Positions 8,966-16,769 of a stretch of DNA of 38,316 nt are shown piece by piece. Source of the stretch: Fidelibacterota bacterium (GTDB lineage Bacteria > Marinisomatota > Marinisomatia > SCGC-AAA003-L08 > TMED6); NCBI GenBank assembly GCA_014239355.1, contig JAAZYZ010000099.1:1-38316 (forward strand), given 5' to 3'. Every line of letters starts with the position of its first letter. The stretch's first letter is position 1. The notes under the pieces were generated by a model. It worked only from the letters and a program-made list of their open reading frames with translations. It was not told where the DNA came from and did no database searches. The position numbers were made by a program, and so were the translations under genes.

Positions 8966-9895
8966 ATGACTGAAGATATAATACAAAATCTAAAAAAGAG
9001 AGATAACAGGACTATTTCTAAGTGCATATCTTTAGTTGAAAATCAAGAAGACTCTTATTTAGAATTTCTTTCATCTATTTTTCCTTATACAGGTAATGCT
9101 TATCGGGTAGGTATAACTGGACCTCCAGGTTCAGGAAAAAGCACTTTAACAGATCAATTAATTAAAATAATGCTTAAAAAAAAATTATCTGTAGCAGTTA
9201 TAGCTATTGACCCTAGTAGTCCTTTTAATGGCGGGGCTATTTTAGGAGATAGAGTTCGATTTGTTAATGATTTTAAAAATAAAGATACATTTTTTAGAAG
9301 TATGTCTACTAGAGGGTCTCAGGGAGGTCTTGCTATATCAGCTAAATTGGTTGCTGATATTTTTGATGTCTGTAATTTTGATGTTATTATTTTTGAAACA
9401 GTTGGCGTAGGTCAGGTAGAAATTGATGTTATTGAAGCTGTTGACACAGTTGTTGTTACTTTAGTTCCAGAATCGGGTGATGATATTCAGATGATGAAAG
9501 GTGGTTTAATGGAAATAGCGGATTTATATGCAATTAATAAGTCTGACAGACAAGGTGCAGATAGGCTTTATACATCTCTTAATAAAACCTTAGAATTAAA
9601 TGAAGATTCTGATTGGTCTCCTAAAATTATTAAAACTATAGCCACTAATTCTGAAGGTGTAGATTTGTTGTATCAGTCTATTATGGAACATAAAGATTTT
9701 CTTGAGATGTCCACAGCAGGAGTTCGTAAGCTGAATCAGCGATACATTAAAACTGTAAAATCTTTTATCAGTAGTTTTTTAATTGATAAATTTTGGTCTG
9801 ATAAGATTGATATTTATATAAATAAAGAGTTAAACTTAGAATACAATAAAAGAATGTCTCCATATGAGATGGCAAATATACTTTTAAAAAAATGA
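8966..9895 (+). CDS. meaB: MeaB/ArgK-type G3E GTPase, methylmalonyl-CoA mutase chaperone
   Basis: MeaB-type GTPases gate cobalamin loading of, and protect, methylmalonyl-CoA mutase. Seen in 309 aa: Walker A TGPPGSGKST (51-60), the IAIDPSSPFNGGAILGDR block, the STRGSQGGLA segment, the ETVGVGQVE switch region and G4 NKSD (191-194). The family is usually about 325-335 aa, so this is slightly short, mainly at the C-terminal dimerisation arm. It starts 15 bases after the regulator gene and overlaps tatC by 4 bases. The epimerase gene further down the same run supports a methylmalonyl-CoA pathway. The mutase itself is not in the window. Confidence 0.93.
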   Translation: MTEDIIQNLKKRDNRTISKCISLVENQEDSYLEFLSSIFPYTGNAYRVGITGPPGSGKSTLTDQLIKIMLKKKLSVAVIAIDPSSPFNGGAILGDRVRFVNDFKNKDTFFRSMSTRGSQGGLAISAKLVADIFDVCNFDVIIFETVGVGQVEIDVIEAVDTVVVTLVPESGDDIQMMKGGLMEIADLYAINKSDRQGADRLYTSLNKTLELNEDSDWSPKIIKTIATNSEGVDLLYQSIMEHKDFLEMSTAGVRKLNQRYIKTVKSFISSFLIDKFWSDKIDIYINKELNLEYNKRMSPYEMANILLKK

Positions 9896-10614
9896 TTCCC
9901 AAAAATGATATGACATTTATAGAACATTTAGAAGCGCTAAGATGGGCTCTAATAAGAGCTTTCTTAGTAGTTTTTATCTTCATGTTTCTTTCGTTTATTT
10001 ACTCTGATATTATTCAAGATTTTATTATGCAACCAATCAACAAACTTGATTTAGTAAATTTTAAATTGCAAGATATTAAGATTACTAGTCCTTTTATGGT
10101 TAAGATTGTTATTTCACTTTTTACTTCTTTAATTATTACTTTTCCATACTTTATATTTGAAATTTTAAAATTTATTTATCCAGCTATTCCAAAAATATCT
10201 AAATTATACTTATCTATAGTTTTTGTTTTATCTGTGATATTTTTTATTGCAGGTTGTGCTTTTGGATATTTTTATTTATTTCCATCTACGATATCTTTTT
10301 TTATAAATTTGGTTGATTCAAAAATTGAGTTTAATCCTGAAAGGTTGAACTATATTTTTTATTCATTCTGGTTAATTGTAGTAAGTGGTTTTATATACCA
10401 GTTACCTATCATCTCCTTAATATTAACTAAATTAAGAATAATAAATTATGAGTTTTTAAAACAGATGCGTTCCATAGCTTTTGTTTTGTTTCTTGTTTTT
10501 GGAGCATTACTAAGCCCTCCAGATCCACTAAGCCAATTATTAATAGCTGGTCCTCTTTATCTATTGTATGAGCTAGGCATAATTGTGAGCTATATATTTA
10601 GGATTAAATCATGA
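9892..10614 (+). CDS. tatC: Sec-independent translocase TatC
   Basis: TatC is the twin-arginine signal receptor in the inner membrane. The 240-aa protein has the N-terminal FIEHLEALR motif (residues 9-17), the conserved FPYFIFEILKFIYPA segment with its key Phe and Glu, six predicted membrane segments, and the C-terminal LSPPDPLSQ block. The length is normal. It overlaps meaB upstream and the polyprenyl synthase downstream, each by 4 bases (ATGA). No tatA is in the window. Confidence 0.95.
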   Translation: MIPKNDMTFIEHLEALRWALIRAFLVVFIFMFLSFIYSDIIQDFIMQPINKLDLVNFKLQDIKITSPFMVKIVISLFTSLIITFPYFIFEILKFIYPAIPKISKLYLSIVFVLSVIFFIAGCAFGYFYLFPSTISFFINLVDSKIEFNPERLNYIFYSFWLIVVSGFIYQLPIISLILTKLRIINYEFLKQMRSIAFVLFLVFGALLSPPDPLSQLLIAGPLYLLYELGIIVSYIFRIKS

Positions 10615-11588
10615 AAAGTATGTTAAATAAAATTTCAAAACCTATAGAATCAAATTTAGAAGAATTTGATAAGTATTTTAATGCTTCATTAGATTCTGAA
10701 GTTAAAACAATTAATAGTATAGTAAAGTATTTGGTTCGGAGAAAGGGTAAAAGACTTAGACCTAGGTTATCTTTGTTGTCAGCAAAAATTTGTGGAGATG
10801 TAAATTTAAAAAGTTATCAGGTAGCATCGTTGTTAGAAATTTTGCACGTAGCGACATTAGTTCATGATGATGTTGTGGATGACTCAAATTTAAGAAGAGG
10901 ATGGCCATCGGTTGGAAGGGTATGGAAAAATAAATTAAGTATTTTAGTTGGTGATTATCTTTTTTCAAAGGCTTTAACTAATATGGCAGATATTGGTTCT
11001 ATGGATTCAGTTAAAATTTTAGCAGATTTAGCATCAAGATTAAGTCAAGGCGAGATATTGCAAATTGAAAAAGCTTTAAGTAAAAATATTAATGAAGAAG
11101 TATATTTTAAAATGATTAGCGATAAGACAGCCTCTCTTTTTTCGGCATCTTGTAAACTCGGAGCTATAACTGTTACAACAGATTTAACAAAAATTAATGC
11201 TCTTTCTCAGTTTGGTGAACTTTTAGGTCAAGCATTTCAAATAAAAGATGATTTATTTGATATTGTGGGAAATATAGGTAATACAGGCAAACCTTCTGGT
11301 TATGATTTAAAGAAAAATATGTTGACGCTTCCATTGATACATATTCTTGATAAGAAAAGTAATTTAGAAAAAAGACTATTTAAGCTTAATTTAAAACTGA
11401 TGCTAAGAAAAAATGATTTTAATAAAATTAAAAATACTATTATTAATGAGGGTGGAATTGAGTATGCAGAATCTACATTGTTAGAAGTTTCAAACAAGGC
11501 AAGGCAAGAGCTTGAGATCTTTGAAGACTCTGATTTAAAGGAAGCTCTTATCACGGTTTTAGAGTTTAATTTATTAAGGGTCATTTAA
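10611..11588 (+). CDS. Long-chain all-trans polyprenyl diphosphate synthase
   Basis: This enzyme elongates farnesyl or geranylgeranyl diphosphate with IPP to the side chain of a quinone. The 325-aa protein has the first Asp-rich motif DDVVD (86-90) followed by RRG, and the second, KDDLFD (212-217), with the QAF.IKDD context. Small residues upstream of the first motif (HVATLVHDD) resemble IspB/HepT-type long-chain enzymes rather than FPP synthase. The exact chain length cannot be read from the sequence. It is translationally coupled to tatC (ATGA overlap). pgsA starts directly after the stop, giving a lipid/membrane theme in this part of the run. Confidence 0.9.
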   Translation: MKSMLNKISKPIESNLEEFDKYFNASLDSEVKTINSIVKYLVRRKGKRLRPRLSLLSAKICGDVNLKSYQVASLLEILHVATLVHDDVVDDSNLRRGWPSVGRVWKNKLSILVGDYLFSKALTNMADIGSMDSVKILADLASRLSQGEILQIEKALSKNINEEVYFKMISDKTASLFSASCKLGAITVTTDLTKINALSQFGELLGQAFQIKDDLFDIVGNIGNTGKPSGYDLKKNMLTLPLIHILDKKSNLEKRLFKLNLKLMLRKNDFNKIKNTIINEGGIEYAESTLLEVSNKARQELEIFEDSDLKEALITVLEFNLLRVI

Positions 11589-12176
11589 TTGAAAAATATT
11601 ATTAATATTGCTAATTTGTTAACTTTCCTTCGAGTATGTTTATCTGTCCCTTTGTGGTATTTTTTATCATCTATAAATGAAAATAGTAATATTTATGTTG
11701 TTTATTGGTTTCTTGGTTTGTGTTTTTTGATATCCCTTACAGATATATTAGATGGTTACTTCGCTAGACTATTTAATTCGGTTACTGATTTAGGTAAATT
11801 TTTAGATCCTATTGCTGATAAAATTTGTGTTCTTGTGTTTGTTGTTTATTTATCAATAAAATTTGGCGCAACCTACTCATCTTTATTTTTAATTTTATTG
11901 GTAAGAGATATAATAATTTCCATTATATCTATTTATTTTGTAAGAAAAGAGGGTAGATATTTTCAAGCCAATGTGTATGGTAAGTGGTTTTTATTTTTTA
12001 TTGCTATCAGCATGATTTTAGAGGCTGTTCGTATACCTAATATTATTAATCAGGAATATATTTACTTAAATACACTAAATACTATTTTTTATATTTTTAG
12101 TTGGGTATTTTTTGTTTTAGCAACTTATAAATATTTTTTACTGTATTATTCTTTACTGAAGGAAGATAATGTTTAA
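11589..12176 (+). CDS. pgsA: CDP-alcohol phosphatidyltransferase, probably phosphatidylglycerophosphate synthase
   Basis: The family transfers a phosphatidyl group from CDP-diacylglycerol; PgsA uses glycerol-3-phosphate to make phosphatidylglycerophosphate. The 195-aa protein is strongly hydrophobic and begins with the NIANLLTFLR block typical of PgsA. The catalytic signature D-G-x2-A-R-x8-G-x3-D-x3-D is intact (D55, G56, A59, R60, G69, D73, D77). The start is TTG directly after the preceding TAA; the N-terminal motif requires it. ftsY overlaps the end by 8 bases. A different CDP-alcohol acceptor cannot be excluded. Confidence 0.88.
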   Translation: MKNIINIANLLTFLRVCLSVPLWYFLSSINENSNIYVVYWFLGLCFLISLTDILDGYFARLFNSVTDLGKFLDPIADKICVLVFVVYLSIKFGATYSSLFLILLVRDIIISIISIYFVRKEGRYFQANVYGKWFLFFIAISMILEAVRIPNIINQEYIYLNTLNTIFYIFSWVFFVLATYKYFLLYYSLLKEDNV

Positions 12177-13056
12177 TTTTATAAAGAAAACTTTTTCAGG
12201 ACTTCAAAAAACTAGAAAAAATATCATTAATACTTTTTCTAAATTTCACGGTAAAAAGTATTTAAACGAGGATGAGCTAGAAGAGTTAGAATCTGTTTTA
12301 TTTCAATCTGACTTAAGTTATAATTTAATTTCTGAAGTTATTGATGAATTTAAAAATAAACCTTTGAGTGGCAAAGAATCTTGGGAAAGTAAATTTTTAA
12401 GCTTATTAAAAAAGAAGATTGGTAACCAAACTCAAGATATTGATGATTCTAAAATAATTTTAGTAATAGGAGTAAATGGCACAGGTAAAACTACTACTTC
12501 AGCTAAAATTTGTAATTACTATAAAAATAAATCACTTAAAACGATGCTTGTTGGTGCAGATACATATAGAGCTGCTGCGATAGAACAGCTTAGGCTTTGG
12601 TCTAAAAAGTTAGATGTTAAATTTGTTTCTAACGAATCAACTAGGGATCCTGCCTCAATAGTCTATGATGCAATAAATTCAGGTTTAAAGGATAATTATG
12701 ATAAAATTATAATTGATACAGCTGGCAGATTGCACAACTCAGTCAATTTAATGAAAGAGCTTGATAAGGTTTATAAGGTTTCTGCAAAATTTGATGAAAA
12801 AATTAAGGTGTTCTTAGTTGTTGATAGTAATGTGGGACAGAATGGTATGACTCAAGCTTTAGAATTTAATAAATTTATTCCTGTTGATTCTCTTATTTTA
12901 ACTAAAATGGATGGTACAGCTAAAGGCGGTATAGCGCTTTCAATGATAGATAAATTAAATATCCCTATAGATTTTATTGGTGTTGGTGAAAGTGTGAATG
13001 ATTTTGTGCCTTTTGATTTAGATATTTTTTTGAAAGGTTTAATTTCAAATGATTAA
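12169..13056 (+). CDS. ftsY: Signal recognition particle receptor FtsY
   Basis: FtsY is the SRP-receptor GTPase that docks ribosome-nascent chains at the membrane. The 295-aa protein contains only the N domain (about 1-85) and G domain, without the long acidic A domain of E. coli FtsY. Motifs: Walker A GVNGTGKTT (101-109), ADTYRAAAIEQL, DTAGR (183-187), VGQNGM, TKMD (245-248) and IGVGESVNDFVPF. The usual FtsY DATTGQN motif reads DSNVGQN. A GGAAG ribosome site lies within the end of pgsA, and the gene overlaps rimO by 8 bases. Confidence 0.95.
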   Translation: MFNFIKKTFSGLQKTRKNIINTFSKFHGKKYLNEDELEELESVLFQSDLSYNLISEVIDEFKNKPLSGKESWESKFLSLLKKKIGNQTQDIDDSKIILVIGVNGTGKTTTSAKICNYYKNKSLKTMLVGADTYRAAAIEQLRLWSKKLDVKFVSNESTRDPASIVYDAINSGLKDNYDKIIIDTAGRLHNSVNLMKELDKVYKVSAKFDEKIKVFLVVDSNVGQNGMTQALEFNKFIPVDSLILTKMDGTAKGGIALSMIDKLNIPIDFIGVGESVNDFVPFDLDIFLKGLISND

Positions 13057-14353
13057 TTCTGATATAAATAAAAATGTTTCTGTAGTTACTTTGGGTTGCG
13101 CTAAGAATTTAGTTGATTCAGAATATTTGGTGACTGGATTAAAGCATGTTGGCTATTCTATGACTAATGATATTGATCATTCTAATGTAGTTATTATAAA
13201 CACTTGTGGTTTTTTAGATGTTGCAAGAGAAGAGAGTATTGAGAAAATATTAGAAATAGAAGAGAAAAAACAAAAAGGTTTTATTGACAAGGTTATTGTG
13301 ATGGGTTGTTTAGCTGAGCGTTATGGTGAGGAATTACAAAAAGAAATTCCAGGTGTTGATAAATTTTTTGGTTCTGAAGATCATGAGGCTGTTATTAGGT
13401 ATATTTCAGGAAAAGCATTTAATCTAGATGATCCTGACATTATTAGAGCATCCTTAACTCCTAACCATTATTCTTATTTAAAAATAGCTGAAGGATGTGA
13501 TAATGCATGTTCTTTTTGTTCTATTCCTCTTATGAGAGGTTTGCAGAAAAGTCAACCATTAAGATGGAATATTGAAGAAGCAAAGAGATTAGCTTCTAGA
13601 GGGGTTAAGGAGCTACTTGTGATTGCTCAAGATTCAACATCATATGGCTGGGACGCTTCTCCTAAGACTTCTCTTCATGAATTGTTTTCTGAGCTAGATA
13701 AAATTGATTGGATTGAATGGTTGCGTCTTCATTATGCGCATCCTGCAAATCTACATAGAAATATGATTCGTCAATTTAAAAATCTTGAAAAACTTATTCC
13801 CTATATAGATATGCCTATACAGCATGGATCTGATAAAATATTAAAAATCATGAGAAGAGGTTTAAAATCAGATGGTATTAAAAAGAAAATAGACGCTCTT
13901 AGAAATGCAAATAGTAATATTGCGATTAGAACTTCAATTATTGTTGGTCATCCAGGAGAAACAGATAAAGAATTTAATGAAATGTTAGATTTTATTTCAG
14001 ATGTTGAATTTGATCGTTTGGGTGTTTTTCAATATTCTCATGAAGAAAATACTCTAGCAGCAGATAGTATGAAAGATGAGGTTCCAAAAGATGTTAAACA
14101 ACAAAGGTTTGATGAGACTATGGCTCTTCAGCAAAAAATTAATTTTAAGAAAAATCAGTCATTAATAGGGACAACACAAAAAGTGTTGATTGATATCTCA
14201 AAAGAGAGCCTGTCTTTAGGTCGAACTTTTCGTGATTCTCCAACAATTGATAATTATGTAAAAATTAATCAAAATTTAAAGCAGGGAAAATTTTATGATG
14301 TTAATATTGATTCTGCTCAAGAATATGATTTAATTGGAAAGGTGGTTTATTAA
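13049..14353 (+). CDS. rimO: Ribosomal protein S12 methylthiotransferase RimO
   Basis: RimO is a radical-SAM enzyme that methylthiolates the conserved Asp of ribosomal protein S12. The 434-aa protein has the UPF0004 domain (TLGCAKNLVDSE with Cys17, then NTCGF and GCLAERY), the radical-SAM CxxxCxxC triad (C150, C154, C157) followed by CSIPLMRG, and a C-terminal TRAM-like region. The EGCDNACSFC and AQDSTSYGWD contexts favour RimO over MiaB. Its stop overlaps the epimerase start by one base (TAATG). Confidence 0.94.
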   Translation: MINSDINKNVSVVTLGCAKNLVDSEYLVTGLKHVGYSMTNDIDHSNVVIINTCGFLDVAREESIEKILEIEEKKQKGFIDKVIVMGCLAERYGEELQKEIPGVDKFFGSEDHEAVIRYISGKAFNLDDPDIIRASLTPNHYSYLKIAEGCDNACSFCSIPLMRGLQKSQPLRWNIEEAKRLASRGVKELLVIAQDSTSYGWDASPKTSLHELFSELDKIDWIEWLRLHYAHPANLHRNMIRQFKNLEKLIPYIDMPIQHGSDKILKIMRRGLKSDGIKKKIDALRNANSNIAIRTSIIVGHPGETDKEFNEMLDFISDVEFDRLGVFQYSHEENTLAADSMKDEVPKDVKQQRFDETMALQQKINFKKNQSLIGTTQKVLIDISKESLSLGRTFRDSPTIDNYVKINQNLKQGKFYDVNIDSAQEYDLIGKVVY

Positions 14354-14763
14354 TGGATTTTAAAATTTTAGGGATTGAGCATATAGGTATTGCGCAAAAT
14401 CAAGGCTCAAATAAACTTTCTGCCTTTTTTGAAAATACACTTAAGATGTCAAAAAAAACTGAGATTGTAGAGGAGCAAAAAGTTTTAACAGAAATTTTTG
14501 ATACAGGGTCCGGAAAAATAGAGCTTTTATCTGCTACTGATAAAGACTCAGTAATTAATAAATATTTAGCTAAAAAGGGTGAATCTATTCATCATATTGC
14601 TATTTTGGTTGATAATTTAGATGCTGCTTTAAATTATTTAAAGTTAAAGAATATCAAATTAATCAATGAAAAACCTCAAAAAGGTGCAGATAATATGAAA
14701 ATTGCCTTTATTCATCCACATTCTACCCCGGGTATGTTATTAGAGCTTTGTCAAGAGGATTAA
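14353..14763 (+). CDS. mce: Methylmalonyl-CoA epimerase
   Basis: This enzyme interconverts (2S)- and (2R)-methylmalonyl-CoA, linking propionyl-CoA carboxylation and methylmalonyl-CoA mutase. The 136-aa single VOC-fold protein has metal ligands where expected (H10 in IEHIGIA, H81 in HHIAILVD, E131 near the end) and a candidate base at E47. The IHPHSTPGMLLEL ending is typical of the family. It lies in the same run as meaB but separated by six unrelated genes. No mutase or carboxylase gene is in the window. Confidence 0.92.
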   Translation: MDFKILGIEHIGIAQNQGSNKLSAFFENTLKMSKKTEIVEEQKVLTEIFDTGSGKIELLSATDKDSVINKYLAKKGESIHHIAILVDNLDAALNYLKLKNIKLINEKPQKGADNMKIAFIHPHSTPGMLLELCQED

Positions 14764-14772
14764 GCTCAGTCT

Positions 14773-16386
14773 ATGGCTCAAAAAAATAAAGATAAGCTTA
14801 GTTCTATTCCATCTACTCCTGGTGTTTATTTTTTCAAAAATAAAAAAGATAAAATTATTTATATAGGTAAAGCAAAGTCTCTTAAAAAGAGAGTTAGTAG
14901 TTATTTTAATAACAAAAAACATGATATTAAAACGCGTGTTATGGTTAAGCATATTCATGAAATTGATTTTTTAATTGTCAAAAATGAGGCAGAGGCGTTA
15001 ATAACAGAGTCAAATCTTATAAAGATTAACAAGCCTCGTTATAATGTCTATCTAAAAGATGATAAAACTTATCCGTATATAAGGATTACCAAAGAAGAAT
15101 ATCCAAAGGTTGAAATTGTTCGTTTTAAACATTTCAACAAAGATAATCACCTCTATTTTGGTCCATATACTAAAGCGAGAGATTTACGTGGAGTTATAAA
15201 GCTCTTATATAAGGTTTTTCCAATCAAGACATGCGGTTTAAAACAGAGAGAATCTTGTTTTTGTAATTTTTGTATGAGTAAAGAATTGATAAGCGAAGAA
15301 AAGTATGGTGATATAATTAATCAGGTTATTGATTTTCTTAAGGGGAAAACGGAGAGCGTAGTTAAATATTTAAAACTTGAGATGCAAAAATTAAGTGATA
15401 GTATGGATTATGAGAAGGCTGCAATATTGAGAGATCAAATATTGCTAATCAAAGACTTTTATAAAACAGAAAATCATAAATTAACAGATTCTGTTGATAG
15501 AGACTTTTTAGGGGTTAGTTATGAAGATGATATAGGCGTATTTACTATGATTAAGTATAGAAACTCTAAACTGATATCAAAAGAAACCTTTGAGATTAAC
15601 ACCTGCGATAATAATAATGATAATATTGTAGGTTTTATTAAGCAATATTATTTATCAACATTTGATTTCCCTAAAGAGATTATTGTTCAAGATGATATTA
15701 TAGCTCAGTCTGATATTAATAAATGGATGGAAGCTTTAGATAGAAAGATACCTAAAATTTTAGTTCCAAAGATAGGAGATAAAAAACAAAAATTAGATTT
15801 ATGTATTAAAAATTCTGAACTACAGTTAAAGCGTATTCTGTCAAAAAAGAAAAGAAGGAAAGAGTTTGTTTCAAAAATGGTTACAGCCCTTCAAAAAGAC
15901 TTGATTCTTGATGTTCCTCCTAGAAGAATTGAGGGGTTTGATAACTCAAATCTTCAGGGCACTTATGCCGTTTCAAGTATGGTATGTTTTATTGATGGAA
16001 AGCCTAGAAAAGGTGAATATCGAAAATTTAAAATTAAAGAAGTTAAAGGTATTGATGACTTTGCGATGATGAAGGAGATAGTTACTAGACGTTATAAGAG
16101 GGTTATCAATGAGAAATTACCTTTACCTGATCTTATTTTAGTGGATGGAGGGAAGGGACAATTATCATCAGCTAAAAGTGCTCTTGATGATTTAGGGCTT
16201 TCATTTATTCCGATTATTGGTCTTGCAAAAAAAATGGAAGAGGTTTTTAAGCCTGAGTTTTCAGAGCCTCAAAGTATAAGTAAAACATCACCTGGATTAG
16301 TACTTTTAAAACAGATAAGAGACGAATCTCACCGCTTTGCAATCACCTTTCATAGGCAGCTTAGAGATAAGGGGATGTTTAAATAA
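14773..16386 (+). CDS. uvrC: Excinuclease ABC subunit C, lacking the C-terminal HhH domain
   Basis: UvrC makes both incisions in nucleotide excision repair with UvrB. The 537-aa protein has the GIY-YIG nuclease (GVYFF 17-21, YIGKAKSLKKR 30-40), a Cys cluster (C154, C162, C164, C167), a UVR helix pair (about 190-235) and the RNase H-like nuclease with D390, D458 and H520. It ends shortly after the HRFAITFHRQLR motif. Typical UvrC proteins run to about 600 aa and carry a tandem helix-hairpin-helix DNA-binding domain after this point. None is present, and no frameshifted continuation is visible downstream. The Cys cluster spans 13 residues against about 24 in E. coli. It follows the epimerase by 9 bases and ends the run, convergent with the next operon. 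uvrB lies at 22454. Confidence 0.93.
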   Translation: MAQKNKDKLSSIPSTPGVYFFKNKKDKIIYIGKAKSLKKRVSSYFNNKKHDIKTRVMVKHIHEIDFLIVKNEAEALITESNLIKINKPRYNVYLKDDKTYPYIRITKEEYPKVEIVRFKHFNKDNHLYFGPYTKARDLRGVIKLLYKVFPIKTCGLKQRESCFCNFCMSKELISEEKYGDIINQVIDFLKGKTESVVKYLKLEMQKLSDSMDYEKAAILRDQILLIKDFYKTENHKLTDSVDRDFLGVSYEDDIGVFTMIKYRNSKLISKETFEINTCDNNNDNIVGFIKQYYLSTFDFPKEIIVQDDIIAQSDINKWMEALDRKIPKILVPKIGDKKQKLDLCIKNSELQLKRILSKKKRRKEFVSKMVTALQKDLILDVPPRRIEGFDNSNLQGTYAVSSMVCFIDGKPRKGEYRKFKIKEVKGIDDFAMMKEIVTRRYKRVINEKLPLPDLILVDGGKGQLSSAKSALDDLGLSFIPIIGLAKKMEEVFKPEFSEPQSISKTSPGLVLLKQIRDESHRFAITFHRQLRDKGMFK

Positions 16387-16387
16387 A

Positions 16388-16411
16388 TATATAATATATC
16401 AATATTATATA
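16388..16411. terminator. A/T-only hairpin at the uvrC / minus-operon convergent end
   Basis: A 10-base perfect inverted repeat (tatataatat at 16388-16397, atattatata at 16402-16411) with a 4-base loop lies directly after the uvrC stop. A second small palindrome (aaagta/tacttt, 16411-16423) abuts it. The position between two converging operons fits a bidirectional terminator, but the stem has no G-C pair, so strength is doubtful. Confidence 0.35.
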
Positions 16412-16426
16412 AAGTAATACTTTAAA

Positions 16427-16744
16427 TTAATTTTCCCAAAGCTTATACAAAGGTAAATGCATTTCTATACCTCCATAATAAACGTTATTAGTATATGTTC
16501 TTCCAAATCTCCAAATCCCCTGATCAGAGTAATTTATATATCCATCTTGATAAAATCCTCCAAGAATTGTTACCTTTGATGAAATTGGTAATTTTAAACT
16601 TAACCCTCCGCTTCCTGTTTCAGTTTTAGGTCCTTCTATTCGTCCTTGATATATTTTTACATTTAATGTAAATGGTTTTCCATTTGGGTTATTATATTCA
16701 GTAAATACAAATGTTAAAAATAATATTAAAATTATCTTCTTCAT
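16427..16744 (-). CDS. Small secreted protein of unknown function
   Basis: The 105-aa protein has a short signal peptide (KK then a hydrophobic run ILILFLTFVF) and a mature part of about 85-90 residues rich in Gly, Tyr, Ser and Thr. Alternating segments (LNVKIYQGRI, GGLSLKLPI, KVTILGGFYQ, VYYGGIEMHL) suggest beta strands. I do not recognise a family; export to the periplasm or outer membrane is inferred. The start is the ATG at 16744, chosen because an AAGGAG site lies 6 bases upstream and a longer frame would run into the Rieske gene. It is the last gene of the minus-strand operon, 25 bases after the Rieske gene. Confidence 0.65.
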   Translation of the reverse strand: MKKIILILFLTFVFTEYNNPNGKPFTLNVKIYQGRIEGPKTETGSGGLSLKLPISSKVTILGGFYQDGYINYSDQGIWRFGRTYTNNVYYGGIEMHLPLYKLWEN

Positions 16745-16750
16745 ATTATT

Positions 16751-16756
16751 CTCCTT
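16751..16756 (-). promoter_or_regulatory. Ribosome binding site fixing the start of the small secreted protein
   Basis: AAGGAG on the minus strand, 6 bases before the ATG at 16744. It supports the 105-aa reading over a 150-aa extension that would overlap the neighbouring gene and remove the N-terminal position of the signal peptide. Confidence 0.7.
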
Positions 16757-16769
16757 TTTAATTATAAAA

